The notes under the pieces are model-generated. The model was not told the DNA's origin. It saw nothing but the letters and a program-made list of their open reading frames with translations, and made no database searches. From Fimbriimonadales bacterium (GTDB lineage: Bacteria > Armatimonadota > Fimbriimonadia > Fimbriimonadales > ATM1), in assembly GCA_025922995.1 (NCBI GenBank), contig JAICGT010000006.1, positions 1 to 14,490 on the forward strand: a stretch of 14,490 nt of DNA, in the 5' to 3' direction. The position numbers and the translations under genes were made by a program. Of the stretch, positions 6,289-13,612 are shown piece after piece; the first letter of the stretch is position 1, and each line of letters begins with the position of its first letter.

Positions 6289-6900
6289 ATGATCAATCAG
6301 CGCTGCTTGCGCCACCCGGATGTGCGCCTGATAGGAGCCGAAGGGGAGCAGGTGGGCATCGTAGCCACCCGAAAGGCCCTTCAAATGGCGCAGGACGCCG
6401 GCCTCGACCTCGTGCTGGTAGCCCCCAATGCGCAACCGCCAGTCTGCCGCATCATCGACTACGGCAAGTACAAGTACGAGACGGTAAAGCGGGAGAAAGA
6501 GAACAAGCACAAGCGCAAAGCCCAGGACGTTAAGGGTATAAAGTTCCGCCCGGGTACGGCTGGGCACGACCTCCAGGTCCTTTTGAAAAACGCTCGAAAG
6601 TTTTTGGACGAAGGCGACAAGGTTCGGTTCCTCGTGCAGTTTAGAGCGCGCGAGATCACCCACCCGGAGATCGGCATCGAGAAAATGAACTGGTTCCTTG
6701 AACAATTAGGGGACACCGTTCAAATAGACAAGCCGGCGGGCCTCGAAGGCAAGCAGATGACCATGGTCGTCAGCCCAAACAAGAAGGCTCCGGTAAAGAA
6801 AGAGAAAACAGATGGGAAACAAGCTAAAGACGTGCAAGACAGCAGCGAAACGGTTCAAGATCACGGGGACCGGCAAGATACTGCGCCGCAAAGCGTATAA
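6289..6900 (+). CDS. infC: Translation initiation factor IF-3
   Basis: A 203-residue factor that binds the 30S subunit, prevents premature 50S joining and checks initiator tRNA and start codon. The IF3 N domain covers about 5-75 ([16 protein letters not shown], then [15 protein letters not shown]), a basic linker about 65-80, and the C domain about 80-163 ([46 protein letters not shown]). The start is ATG 6289; the ATC immediately after it is the kind of rare start infC uses in some bacteria, so the exact first codon is not certain. IF3 usually ends just after the VVSP/VLAPKK segment. Here about 38 more polar residues follow, and the last 29 are encoded by bases that also encode the start of rpmI in another frame. 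Confidence 0.97.
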   Translation: MINQRCLRHPDVRLIGAEGEQVGIVATRKALQMAQDAGLDLVLVAPNAQPPVCRIIDYGKYKYETVKREKENKHKRKAQDVKGIKFRPGTAGHDLQVLLKNARKFLDEGDKVRFLVQFRAREITHPEIGIEKMNWFLEQLGDTVQIDKPAGLEGKQMTMVVSPNKKAPVKKEKTDGKQAKDVQDSSETVQDHGDRQDTAPQSV

Positions 6901-7009
6901 CAGCCACATGTTTTTCCACAAGAGCGGCTCTCAAAAGCGCCGCCTCGAAAGTGAGCCCGAGCTAGCGAAGGGCGAAGCCAAGCGCGTCAAAAAGCTCCTC
7001 GGCCTGTAA
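6812..7009 (+). CDS. rpmI: 50S ribosomal protein L35
   Basis: A 65-residue basic protein of normal L35 length. The family core is clear: [20 protein letters not shown], then [20 protein letters not shown] and the C-terminal [10 protein letters not shown]. It starts at ATG 6812, inside infC and in a different frame, so the two genes overlap by 89 nt. An in-frame TAA at 6794 rules out an earlier start. A GAGAAAAC-type purine stretch precedes the ATG. The usual partner rplT (L20) does not follow; an amidase gene begins seven bases after the stop. Confidence 0.95.
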   Translation: MGNKLKTCKTAAKRFKITGTGKILRRKAYNSHMFFHKSGSQKRRLESEPELAKGEAKRVKKLLGL

Positions 7010-7016
7010 TTTCGCC

Positions 7017-7469
7017 TTGGAAGGCGAGTTTGCGAGCCCAAACCACGAGCCCAGGCCACCCGGCGTTGTCGTAGACACGGTCGTCCTGCACGCGACTGTT
7101 TTGGATACCGTCGACGAGGTGTGCGAGCACTTCCGAAAGTCTGATCCCGGAGTAAGCGCTCATTACACCATCGACCGGGACGGCACGGTTTACCAACATG
7201 TGGACGAGACCGAGAAGGCTTTCCACGCCGGCGTCAGCGAAATGCCGGACGGGCGCACTGTGGTCAACGACTTCGCGATCGGTATCGAACTGGTCAACCT
7301 CAACGACGGATTCGACCCGTATCCCGAGAGCCAGATTGTCGCTTTGAGATCGTTACTGGCAGACATTCGCAGCCGGCATCCGATCAAGCACGTCGTGTCT
7401 CATGCGGAGATTGCCCGGCCCCGTGGCCGCAAGACCGACCCATTGGGCCTCGACACGTCTCTCTTTTAG
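7017..7469 (+). CDS. N-acetylmuramoyl-L-alanine amidase (Amidase_2 type)
   Basis: A 150-residue single-domain zinc amidase of the Amidase_2 (AmpD/PGRP-like) family, which cuts the bond between MurNAc and the stem peptide's L-alanine. Visible motifs: TVVLHAT with His25; VSAHYTIDRDGTVYQHV (46-62); KAFHAG with His70; FAIGIELVN with Glu91; and VVSHAEIARPRGRKTDPLG with His129 and Asp141. His25, His129 and Asp141 match the expected zinc ligands. No signal peptide is seen, so like AmpD it may act on muropeptides in the cytoplasm unless it is exported in another way. TTG 7017 is the only ordinary start codon between an in-frame stop at 6963 and the domain; there is no clear ribosome site, so it is probably coupled to rpmI, seven bases upstream. 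Confidence 0.88.
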   Translation: MEGEFASPNHEPRPPGVVVDTVVLHATVLDTVDEVCEHFRKSDPGVSAHYTIDRDGTVYQHVDETEKAFHAGVSEMPDGRTVVNDFAIGIELVNLNDGFDPYPESQIVALRSLLADIRSRHPIKHVVSHAEIARPRGRKTDPLGLDTSLF

Positions 7470-7518
7470 TCCAGAACACGGCTAGTTAGCGGCGAGTAAA
7501 GTAACATACGTCCCTGCC

Positions 7519-8763
7519 ATGGAGCATCGCGTGGCGGTGTGGAAGCGCCCAGAAGTCTTCCGATTGCTTTTGGTCGCGCTTGCCGCAGAGCTCGGCTTCG
7601 CGGTGCTCAACATCTCCGTAATGCCCGTCTTTCTCGAAGACCGCGGCATGAGCGGCAAAGTCATCGCAGCGGTCTTCTCCACATTTCTGCTCGCCGAGGC
7701 GCTACTGAAAGGCTTTGCGGGGCACATGGCGGACAAATACGGCCGCCGCCTGTTCATGATCCTCGCTCCCGCGATGATGGTCTGCACGCCTCTTCTTACG
7801 ATGATGGTGCCGCACGGCAGCTCTTTTCAGGTGGCCGCTTTTGTAGGGCTGCGAGTGGTCGACGGCCTTGCCGCCGCAATGCTTTGGCCGGCGCTATATG
7901 CTGCCGTCGGCGACGTCGTCGACCTCGGCGAGAAAGCCCAGGGAATGTCGCTGCTCAACGTGTGCTTCATGATCGGGCTGGCTACCGGGCCACTGGTCGG
8001 AGGGTTCATGAACGATGCGCTCGGCTCGCTGACCCCAAGTTTCTACTTGGCTTCAGGGTTGTTCGGCGGCACGGCTCTGGTCGCGCTCCTGTTTGCGAGA
8101 AAGGACAGCCGCAAGCATCGCCTCGAACAAGGCGAAGACCTGGAAGAGCACGGAATCAAAGACCTGTGGAAGTGCGCGCGGTCGATACCCGCGGTGCTTT
8201 CACTTGCCGTGTTGGTCTTCTTCGGTGCGGGGATTCTCGCGCCCGTAATCAAACTGCTTGCCGTGCAACTCTACGGGCTTTCCGAGACGCAGTTCGGACT
8301 GCTTCTCCTGCCGGCTGCGGCGGGCATGGCGATACTTGGAATACCGCTCGGCAAGTGGGCGGAGAGAATCGGCAGCACACGTGCCGTCAAGATCGGCCTG
8401 ATCCTAGCTGCCTGTGGGATGTGGTCTGTAGCGGGCGGGGCGTGGGCGGAATTTGCCCGCGGCCTTTTGGTCTTGGCAATCGCAGCGGGCTTGGTCGGCA
8501 TCGGTTTCTTGGTCGCCGTTCCATCGTGGCAAGCCGCGGTTAGCCACATCGATCCGAAGAAGTCGGGCTCCTACTTGGGTGCGGTAATGACTGCCCAGGG
8601 TCTCGGCGCAATTCTCGGCGCGTCGGTCGGTGGAGCCCTGTTCGACTTGGACAAATACTTGCCAATAATCGCCTGTGCGGCGGTACTGAGCATTAGCGCT
8701 GCTGTGTCGCCGTTCGCTATGCCGAAACCTAAAGCCGGAAGCTCACAGGAGCCACTAGCTTGA
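7519..8763 (+). CDS. Major facilitator superfamily transporter
   Basis: A 414-residue membrane transporter with about 12 predicted helices in two halves joined by a charged cytoplasmic loop (about 190-220, ARKDSRKHRLEQGEDLEEHG). MFS motif A is present after helix 2 (GFAGHMADKYGRRLFM, about 71-86), and a weaker counterpart occurs in the second half (GKWAERIGSTRAVK). The sequence around ATGPLVGGFMND (about 155-166) resembles the helix 5 region of drug/proton antiporters. It is best described as a putative drug or metabolite efflux protein; the substrate cannot be told. The start ATG at 7519 has no good ribosome site. Its last 35 bases overlap the end of the converging DUF5916 gene, with no terminator hairpin between them. 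Confidence 0.9.
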   Translation: MEHRVAVWKRPEVFRLLLVALAAELGFAVLNISVMPVFLEDRGMSGKVIAAVFSTFLLAEALLKGFAGHMADKYGRRLFMILAPAMMVCTPLLTMMVPHGSSFQVAAFVGLRVVDGLAAAMLWPALYAAVGDVVDLGEKAQGMSLLNVCFMIGLATGPLVGGFMNDALGSLTPSFYLASGLFGGTALVALLFARKDSRKHRLEQGEDLEEHGIKDLWKCARSIPAVLSLAVLVFFGAGILAPVIKLLAVQLYGLSETQFGLLLLPAAAGMAILGIPLGKWAERIGSTRAVKIGLILAACGMWSVAGGAWAEFARGLLVLAIAAGLVGIGFLVAVPSWQAAVSHIDPKKSGSYLGAVMTAQGLGAILGASVGGALFDLDKYLPIIACAAVLSISAAVSPFAMPKPKAGSSQEPLA

Positions 8764-10693
8764 TAATCAGGCGGTCCTGAAAACTATCCGCGTTCGGGTC
8801 GCCGAGGATTACAAAGTATTCCAGCCCCTTGTTGCCGGAATGCCGGTAAGACAAGTACCAGTTCGTCGACCCGTCCTCGACGACAATCCTACCGACGATC
8901 GATTGAAATTGCGACAGCTCAAACGACAGGCCGATGACGTGTTGAGAGCTATCGTCATTGCCGAATCCGACAAGTTGCGAAGATGCGGCAATAGTGAGCC
9001 GATTCGGGAACCGCCAGCGCGCACTTGCGACAATTTCGGAATAGTTTTGATCAGCGACAGTGCCACCAAAATAACCAACGCTGAATTGGTGGTAGGGATC
9101 GGTATGAGGAAATCCGATTTCGGCGCCACCGAACCTATCGGATGAATCGAAAAAATCGTAGTCGGCAAAAAACGCCTCGACCGCAAGGCCGTTTCTAATT
9201 TCCGCTTCGGACGCAACTGAGAACCCCCGCTCGAAGATGCCCTTGCCATCTAGCCTCTTACGGTCGCTGGCTTCGATTATCGAGAAAAAGGAATTGAGCG
9301 GTCCGCTGTTGTAATCTGCCTGATACCCGAGGTGCGAGCCGAATCCGTCAAAACCACGCCTCGGGGCGAACCCATATCGCGGGAGGAAGTTCTCGTCGAT
9401 TGTTTGCCATCCGACTCCTGAGAACCACCTGCCGTCATTGAAGCCGGCGTCCAAGTCGACTCGTTTGCCTGCACCGCGCTCAGTGTCGTCGGTGCCGTTG
9501 TATATTGCCGAGCCAAAGAAGCGCGGCCCTTGCAGAAACGCCTGAACTCCCATCGCGCGATTCTCGATGCCATTCTTTTCGGCGCCGACATAGCCCGCCG
9601 TGATCGATGAGCGTCCGAAGCCCTTCCTGACGCGAAAGGCGCCGACGGTTTCTTCACCCGCCCGCGTCGTTACCAGCGCGCCGAAGTCCAGTTCATTCGG
9701 CAATATCCCGAATGCCTTGGCGCCAACGTCGATCGGCCCGATTCTCTGCGGGCTGAAGAGTTGCGCAGACATGCCTCCTATCCGGAAGTAGTCGGCGCCT
9801 TCCACGAAAAACGGCCGGCGTTCCTCGGCGAGCCTTTCGAAGCGTGAGAATTCGACGCCCAGCAGCGCGCCTTCGATGTTGGCGAAGTCGGGATTGACCG
9901 TCCCTAATGTCGTAACCTGATTGGTCGGAAGATATCGAAAATCGACACCGCTCCTGACCGTGAATTTGTCGTCGTAGCCCGTCACAACATACGGCAGGGC
10001 CTGAATCGCATTTTCTTTTGGTATTGCAGGAATGTCGACGCCTTCCCACACGGCGTTGCGCGACATTAACTCTTGCGGGCCGATGTTCGACCAAATCGAG
10101 AACTCGGACTCCCTCGGGACGTATCGGCCGAAGTTCAAGACGATGCGGCGCTTGCCGGCCGATGGCGGATACAAAACTTTCCACGGAATCCTGACTTCTA
10201 TTTCGTATCCCGTATCCGTTTTCCTGCCGACGCTCTGCCACTCGCCTTGCCACTCCACTTTGTCTGCGCGACCGCCGGCGAGTTCGGCATTATTTCCACC
10301 GATGGCATTAAACGCGAATTCGCTGAACTCAGATTCCTGAAAAGTTCCGTTGGCATTGATCAGGAGGACGATGTGGTCGTCCGGCTCTACATTGCCTTGC
10401 CGCCGGTACTCCGTCATGCGGAGCAGGTTCGGTTGGGGGTCGGTGCAGATGAACGCAAAGTAAAGTGCCTCTTGGTCGTAGCCTGCGAAAAACTTAGTTT
10501 GAAACTTAGTCGGCGCGTCCGTGCTCATGCGGACGAACCCTTCGGCTGTGAACGCGCCGGACCACTCGGCGGCATTCACGGTGCCGTCTATGGACGGCGG
10601 CGACTCCATTTTTCCTCCCGTGATGACCTTCGGTTCGTCGATGGCACCTCCCAAGCCGATCGCAAGCATTGCGATCGGCGACAAAAAACTCAT
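8729..10693 (-). CDS. DUF5916 protein with CBM9-like N-terminal domain
   Basis: A 654-residue probable envelope protein. A hydrophobic N-terminus (SPIAMLAIGLGGAI) looks like a signal peptide but lacks the usual positive residues before it, so the start may be imperfect. Residues about 30-200 resemble a CBM9-like sugar-binding fold (PSIDGTVNAAEWSGA, ALYFAFICTDPQP, DTGYEIEVRIPWKVL). The rest fits DUF5916: YLPTNQVTTLGTVNPDFANI (254-273), RPFFVEGADYFRIG (293-306), then many alternating amphipathic segments ending in an aromatic/hydrophobic C-terminus (VAPVSFRL), as expected for an outer-membrane beta-barrel. The biochemical role of DUF5916 proteins is not established. It lies 19 bases downstream of terC on the same strand and is probably co-transcribed. 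No ribosome site is clear at the chosen ATG. Confidence 0.85.
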   Translation of the reverse strand: MSFLSPIAMLAIGLGGAIDEPKVITGGKMESPPSIDGTVNAAEWSGAFTAEGFVRMSTDAPTKFQTKFFAGYDQEALYFAFICTDPQPNLLRMTEYRRQGNVEPDDHIVLLINANGTFQESEFSEFAFNAIGGNNAELAGGRADKVEWQGEWQSVGRKTDTGYEIEVRIPWKVLYPPSAGKRRIVLNFGRYVPRESEFSIWSNIGPQELMSRNAVWEGVDIPAIPKENAIQALPYVVTGYDDKFTVRSGVDFRYLPTNQVTTLGTVNPDFANIEGALLGVEFSRFERLAEERRPFFVEGADYFRIGGMSAQLFSPQRIGPIDVGAKAFGILPNELDFGALVTTRAGEETVGAFRVRKGFGRSSITAGYVGAEKNGIENRAMGVQAFLQGPRFFGSAIYNGTDDTERGAGKRVDLDAGFNDGRWFSGVGWQTIDENFLPRYGFAPRRGFDGFGSHLGYQADYNSGPLNSFFSIIEASDRKRLDGKGIFERGFSVASEAEIRNGLAVEAFFADYDFFDSSDRFGGAEIGFPHTDPYHQFSVGYFGGTVADQNYSEIVASARWRFPNRLTIAASSQLVGFGNDDSSQHVIGLSFELSQFQSIVGRIVVEDGSTNWYLSYRHSGNKGLEYFVILGDPNADSFQDRLIIKLVAPVSFRL

Positions 10694-10712
10694 AGAACAC
10701 GGTACGCAGTCT

Positions 10713-11471
10713 CTACGCCTGAAGGTTGCCGGTTTCTTCGGAAAATGCCTGTCTTAAGTGAACCGGCTCCGTTTTTGGACGTATCCGATTGTTTAACATC
10801 TCGACACCGACCGCAAACGCCATCGCAAAGTACGTATAGCCCTTGGGGATCGCTTGGCCTGCTCCTTCGGCGATCAAGTTGACTCCGATCAGAACGAGGA
10901 AGGCAAGCGCAAGCATCTTGAGCGTCGGGTGTCTTTCCACGAATGCGCCGACGCGCTGTCCATAGACCAACATCAGCACGGTGGCGACCACAACTGCTAT
11001 TACCATAAGAACCACCTCGTCGACCATTCCGACGGCGGTAATGACCGAGTCCAGGGAGAACACAATGTTAATGACCGCGATTTGGGCTACGACAGATGCA
11101 AATGTGTCGGTCACTTTGGCTGATGCATGACCCTCTTCGCCCTCGAGTTTTTCGTGGATTTCTTTGACAGCCTTCCAGACCAGGAAGAGTCCGCCGCCCA
11201 GCAGAATAAAGTCCTTTCCGCTGAATCCACGGCCAAACAAGCTGAAGATTTCACGTTCCAGCCCTAGTATCCATCCCAAGGCAAGCAGTAGAAGGATGCG
11301 CAACGCAAGGGCAAGGCCGAGGCCCAGTTTCCAAGCCTTCGCTTCTTCAGCCTTTTTCAACTTGCCGGCGAGGATCGAGATAAAGACGATGTTGTCGACA
11401 CCGAGAACAATCTCGAGGGCCGTTAGGGCGAGCACGGCCGCCCACGCTGCAGGATCGGTTAGCAGTTCCAT
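10713..11471 (-). CDS. TerC-family integral membrane protein
   Basis: A 252-residue membrane protein of the TerC family, similar in plan to E. coli YgdQ. Two family signatures are clear and set in helices: ALEIVLGVDNIVFISILAG (18-36) and IVFSLDSVITAVGMVDEV (136-153). Their acidic residues (Glu20, Asp26, Asp141) are thought to bind divalent metal. About seven helices are predicted, with a charged loop at 100-120 (AVKEIHEKLEGEEGHA). TerC proteins have been linked to manganese export and metal loading of exported proteins, as well as to tellurite resistance in some plasmids. The exact role here is unknown. It begins at ATG 11471, 97 bases from the divergent SLBB gene, with the promoters presumably between them. 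Confidence 0.92.
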   Translation of the reverse strand: MELLTDPAAWAAVLALTALEIVLGVDNIVFISILAGKLKKAEEAKAWKLGLGLALALRILLLLALGWILGLEREIFSLFGRGFSGKDFILLGGGLFLVWKAVKEIHEKLEGEEGHASAKVTDTFASVVAQIAVINIVFSLDSVITAVGMVDEVVLMVIAVVVATVLMLVYGQRVGAFVERHPTLKMLALAFLVLIGVNLIAEGAGQAIPKGYTYFAMAFAVGVEMLNNRIRPKTEPVHLRQAFSEETGNLQA

Positions 11472-11567
11472 TCGGTCAAGTTTGTTTCAAAACGCGTCGT
11501 TGGCGCGTAGTACGAAGATAAGGAGTTTCGCAATCGTGCGGAATTACAGACCCAGATGGAGAATGCG

Positions 11568-12170
11568 ATGTTAAGAAAACTATTCACTATGTCGATCGTG
11601 GCTGCGATCGCCGCGTCGGCAACTGCCGTATCGGTAGACGTCCGTGGAGCCGTCATCGAACCCGGCAGTGTCGAACTGAAGCAAGGTATGCGACTACGCC
11701 AAGCGATTGAAGCCGCCGGCGGATTTGCAGATAATGCCGACCCGATGGCCGTGCATATAATTGAGGCTGACGGTGACAGGGAAGTCGTCGACTTGACGAA
11801 AGTCGGCCCGACGCCGCTGGTGAAGCCCGGGGACCGTATCGAAGTACCCGTATACGATGCTTCCAAATACGTCACCGTTGCTGGCGCAGTTGCGAAGCCT
11901 GGCGCCCTGCCTTACCGCGAAGGTATGACCGTTGGTGAAGCTTTGGGCGCTGCTCAGCCATTCGACGAGATTTCGGCCGGCAAGGTCAAGATCCTCGGAA
12001 GCGATGGCGTGCGCACGGTTCCGAGCGGCATATCGGAGGCTGACTTCTTTGCAATGACGCTCGCTCCCGGCGAGGTCGTCAAAGTGAACTATCCGGGTCA
12101 GACGATTAGCAACAGGGAAATCCTGATCATCGTCGGGGTTCTGCTGCTCGTTCTAATCTTGAGCAATTAG
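11568..12170 (+). CDS. Small double-SLBB protein with signal sequence and C-terminal membrane anchor
   Basis: About 200 residues. I prefer ATG 11568 over ATG 11556 because GGAG stands six bases before it and the product then begins with a typical signal peptide (MLRKLFTMSIVAAIAASATA). Two SLBB beta-grasp repeats follow: VDVRGAVIEPGSVELKQGMR with LRQAIEAAGGF, and YVTVAGAVAKPGALPYREGM with TVGEALGAAQPF. A C-terminal hydrophobic helix (EILIIVGVLLLVLILSN) ends the protein. SLBB domains occur in polysaccharide exporters of the Wza type and in ComEA-like proteins. Here the Poly_export domain is missing, and no polysaccharide gene is nearby. It is likely a periplasmic or surface protein held by its C-terminal helix; its ligand is unknown. 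Confidence 0.85.
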   Translation: MLRKLFTMSIVAAIAASATAVSVDVRGAVIEPGSVELKQGMRLRQAIEAAGGFADNADPMAVHIIEADGDREVVDLTKVGPTPLVKPGDRIEVPVYDASKYVTVAGAVAKPGALPYREGMTVGEALGAAQPFDEISAGKVKILGSDGVRTVPSGISEADFFAMTLAPGEVVKVNYPGQTISNREILIIVGVLLLVLILSN

Positions 12171-12178
12171 CGTGTGGT

Positions 12179-12206
12179 GCCGGGCTCGCGGCAACGCCGG
12201 CCCGGC
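12179..12206. terminator. Strong hairpin between converging SLBB and metX genes
   Basis: GCCGGGC (12179-12185) pairs with GCCCGGC (12200-12206), and an inner CGGC/GCCG stem (12189-12192 / 12196-12199) closes over an AAC loop; three unpaired bases interrupt the left side. It lies 8 bases after the SLBB stop and 6 bases after the metX stop. There is no clear T-run on either side, so it may be a weak bidirectional terminator or a transcript-end stabiliser. Confidence 0.5.
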
Positions 12207-12212
12207 TTACCG

Positions 12213-13343
12213 TCACTCTCCGGCAGATTGAAGAAACTCGGCGATTGCATCACCCTGCATTTTCCCGTCGAGCAGAAAGGCGTCATGCCCGAACGGCAGA
12301 TTGATTTCGACGAGTTCCGAGTCAAGGCCCTCGGCTTTGGCCATTGCGGCCAGCTCGCGTGACATCGATGGCGGGAAGAGGGTGTCGCTCGCGTACGCGA
12401 TAAACAGGTGCTTCGATTGCGAGCCGCGCAAAGAGTCAAGGTCGAAGAAGTTGGCGGCGCGGGTCAACACAAGAAAACTGTTGGCGTCGAACCGGTCGAC
12501 AAACTTGTCGCCCTGATAATTGAGATAGCTTTCGACCGAGAACTGCGGCGCGAGTGACAACTCCAATTCTTCTCCCTGTGGATTTCTGCCGAATTTGAGT
12601 TCCAGTGCCTCGCCGCTCAGGTAGGCGATGTGCCCGATCATACGCGCTACGGCGAGGCCTTGGGCAGGCGGGTCGTCTGAGCGGTACTTGCCGCTGAGCC
12701 ACTTCGGGTCGCGCATGATCGCTTGCCTTGCGGCTTCGTTAAGCGCTAACTGACGAGAGTTTTGGCGGGCTCCCGATGCCGACACAATGATTTTGGTAAC
12801 GGGGATCGGATGCGCTACCGACCAGTGCAGCGCGTGGAATCCACCGGTGCTGCACCCAACGACCGCGTGTAGATTTTCTATGTTCAACGATCTGAGCAAG
12901 GCAGCCTGCGCCGCTACCTGATCCTGGATGGTTATGAGAGGAAAATCCGGATCGTCTCCCGGCGCTGGGCCGCTCGATCCCTGGCACCCGCCGAGCAGAT
13001 TGTTACCAATCACAAAGTACTTGTCGGTGTCGATAGCTAGGCCGGGTCCGACTAACCGATCCCACCAACCGACCACATTCGAAGTGCCCGTGAGGGCGTG
13101 ACAAATCAGGATCGCGTTTTCGCCCGTGAATTCGCCGAAAGTCTGGTAGGCGATCCGCGCGCTGGGTATCCGACTGCCCGCCGCGGTGATGAAGTCACCT
13201 ATTTCAGCGAACGACGGTTCGATCCCCGACATTAGGCGCTCGTTCTCGCTGAAAAATCCTGCGTCGATGCGAGCCGCTTCCTCTGGACTGAGAGCTCCTC
13301 CCTCGTTTTCCCAACGTCGCTGCTGGTTCGGCTCTCGCTTCAT
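12213..13343 (-). CDS. metX: Homoserine O-acetyltransferase
   Basis: A 376-residue alpha/beta-hydrolase-fold acyltransferase that uses acetyl-CoA to acylate L-homoserine, the first committed step to methionine. Landmarks: GPGLAIDTDKYFVIGNNLLG (99-118), GGCQGSSGPAPGD (118-130), nucleophile Ser165 in VVGCSTGGFHAL, VESYLNYQGDKFVDRFD (270-286), Asp320 in AYASDTLFPP and His353 in PFGHDAFLLDG, which complete the catalytic triad. The start is ATG 13343, which overlaps the upstream stop as ATGA; a 46-residue upstream extension to 13481 would lie inside the neighbour and is rejected. The nucleophile elbow has Cys where many MetX enzymes have Gly (GGSMGG). Enzymes of this fold can instead use succinyl-CoA or act on serine, so acyl donor and acceptor are inferred. 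Confidence 0.93.
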   Translation of the reverse strand: MKREPNQQRRWENEGGALSPEEAARIDAGFFSENERLMSGIEPSFAEIGDFITAAGSRIPSARIAYQTFGEFTGENAILICHALTGTSNVVGWWDRLVGPGLAIDTDKYFVIGNNLLGGCQGSSGPAPGDDPDFPLITIQDQVAAQAALLRSLNIENLHAVVGCSTGGFHALHWSVAHPIPVTKIIVSASGARQNSRQLALNEAARQAIMRDPKWLSGKYRSDDPPAQGLAVARMIGHIAYLSGEALELKFGRNPQGEELELSLAPQFSVESYLNYQGDKFVDRFDANSFLVLTRAANFFDLDSLRGSQSKHLFIAYASDTLFPPSMSRELAAMAKAEGLDSELVEINLPFGHDAFLLDGKMQGDAIAEFLQSAGE

Positions 13344-13612
13344 TGTCCGACCCTTCTGATCGCGACCCCCGCGAGAACACCGACAACTACAGTGACGCCG
13401 ATCGCGGCATAGAGGCCCTTTGTGTAGCTGACGTCGACCACTTTGTCCAGGATCAGGAACGAGAAACAGATTGCTGCGCACGACCAGAAGGCAATTGCGA
13501 AGTGCTTCGCAGCCGTTTCCGCCCGAGCGACCTTTGCGACTAGCAACGCCAAGCCGAGCACCCCGGTCAGAGCTGCGCTGATGTAAACGGTAGCCGGGGC
13601 TAGGCCGCTCAT
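13340..13612 (-). CDS. Small three-helix membrane protein, unknown function
   Basis: A 90-residue protein. I place the start at the ATG of 13612, which overlaps the mutY stop as ATGA; a longer version to 13693 would lie inside mutY. Three hydrophobic segments are seen: about 8-27 (TVYISAALTGVLGLALLVAK), 38-60 (HFAIAFWSCAAICFSFLILD) and 69-87 (GLYAAIGVTVVVGVLAGVAI). It ends with a short basic tail (RRVGQ) and an ATGA overlap with metX. No family is recognised. Its position between two coupled housekeeping genes supports expression but does not indicate a role. Confidence 0.75.
   Translation of the reverse strand: MSGLAPATVYISAALTGVLGLALLVAKVARAETAAKHFAIAFWSCAAICFSFLILDKVVDVSYTKGLYAAIGVTVVVGVLAGVAIRRVGQ

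Noticed and set aside
7539..8543. 334-codon plus-strand frame inside the MFS gene
   Set aside because: An Arg-rich product in an alternative frame of a clear transporter; it is a shadow.
10073..10882. 269-codon plus-strand frame opposite the DUF5916 and terC genes
   Set aside because: It crosses the boundary of two real minus-strand genes and has no domain.
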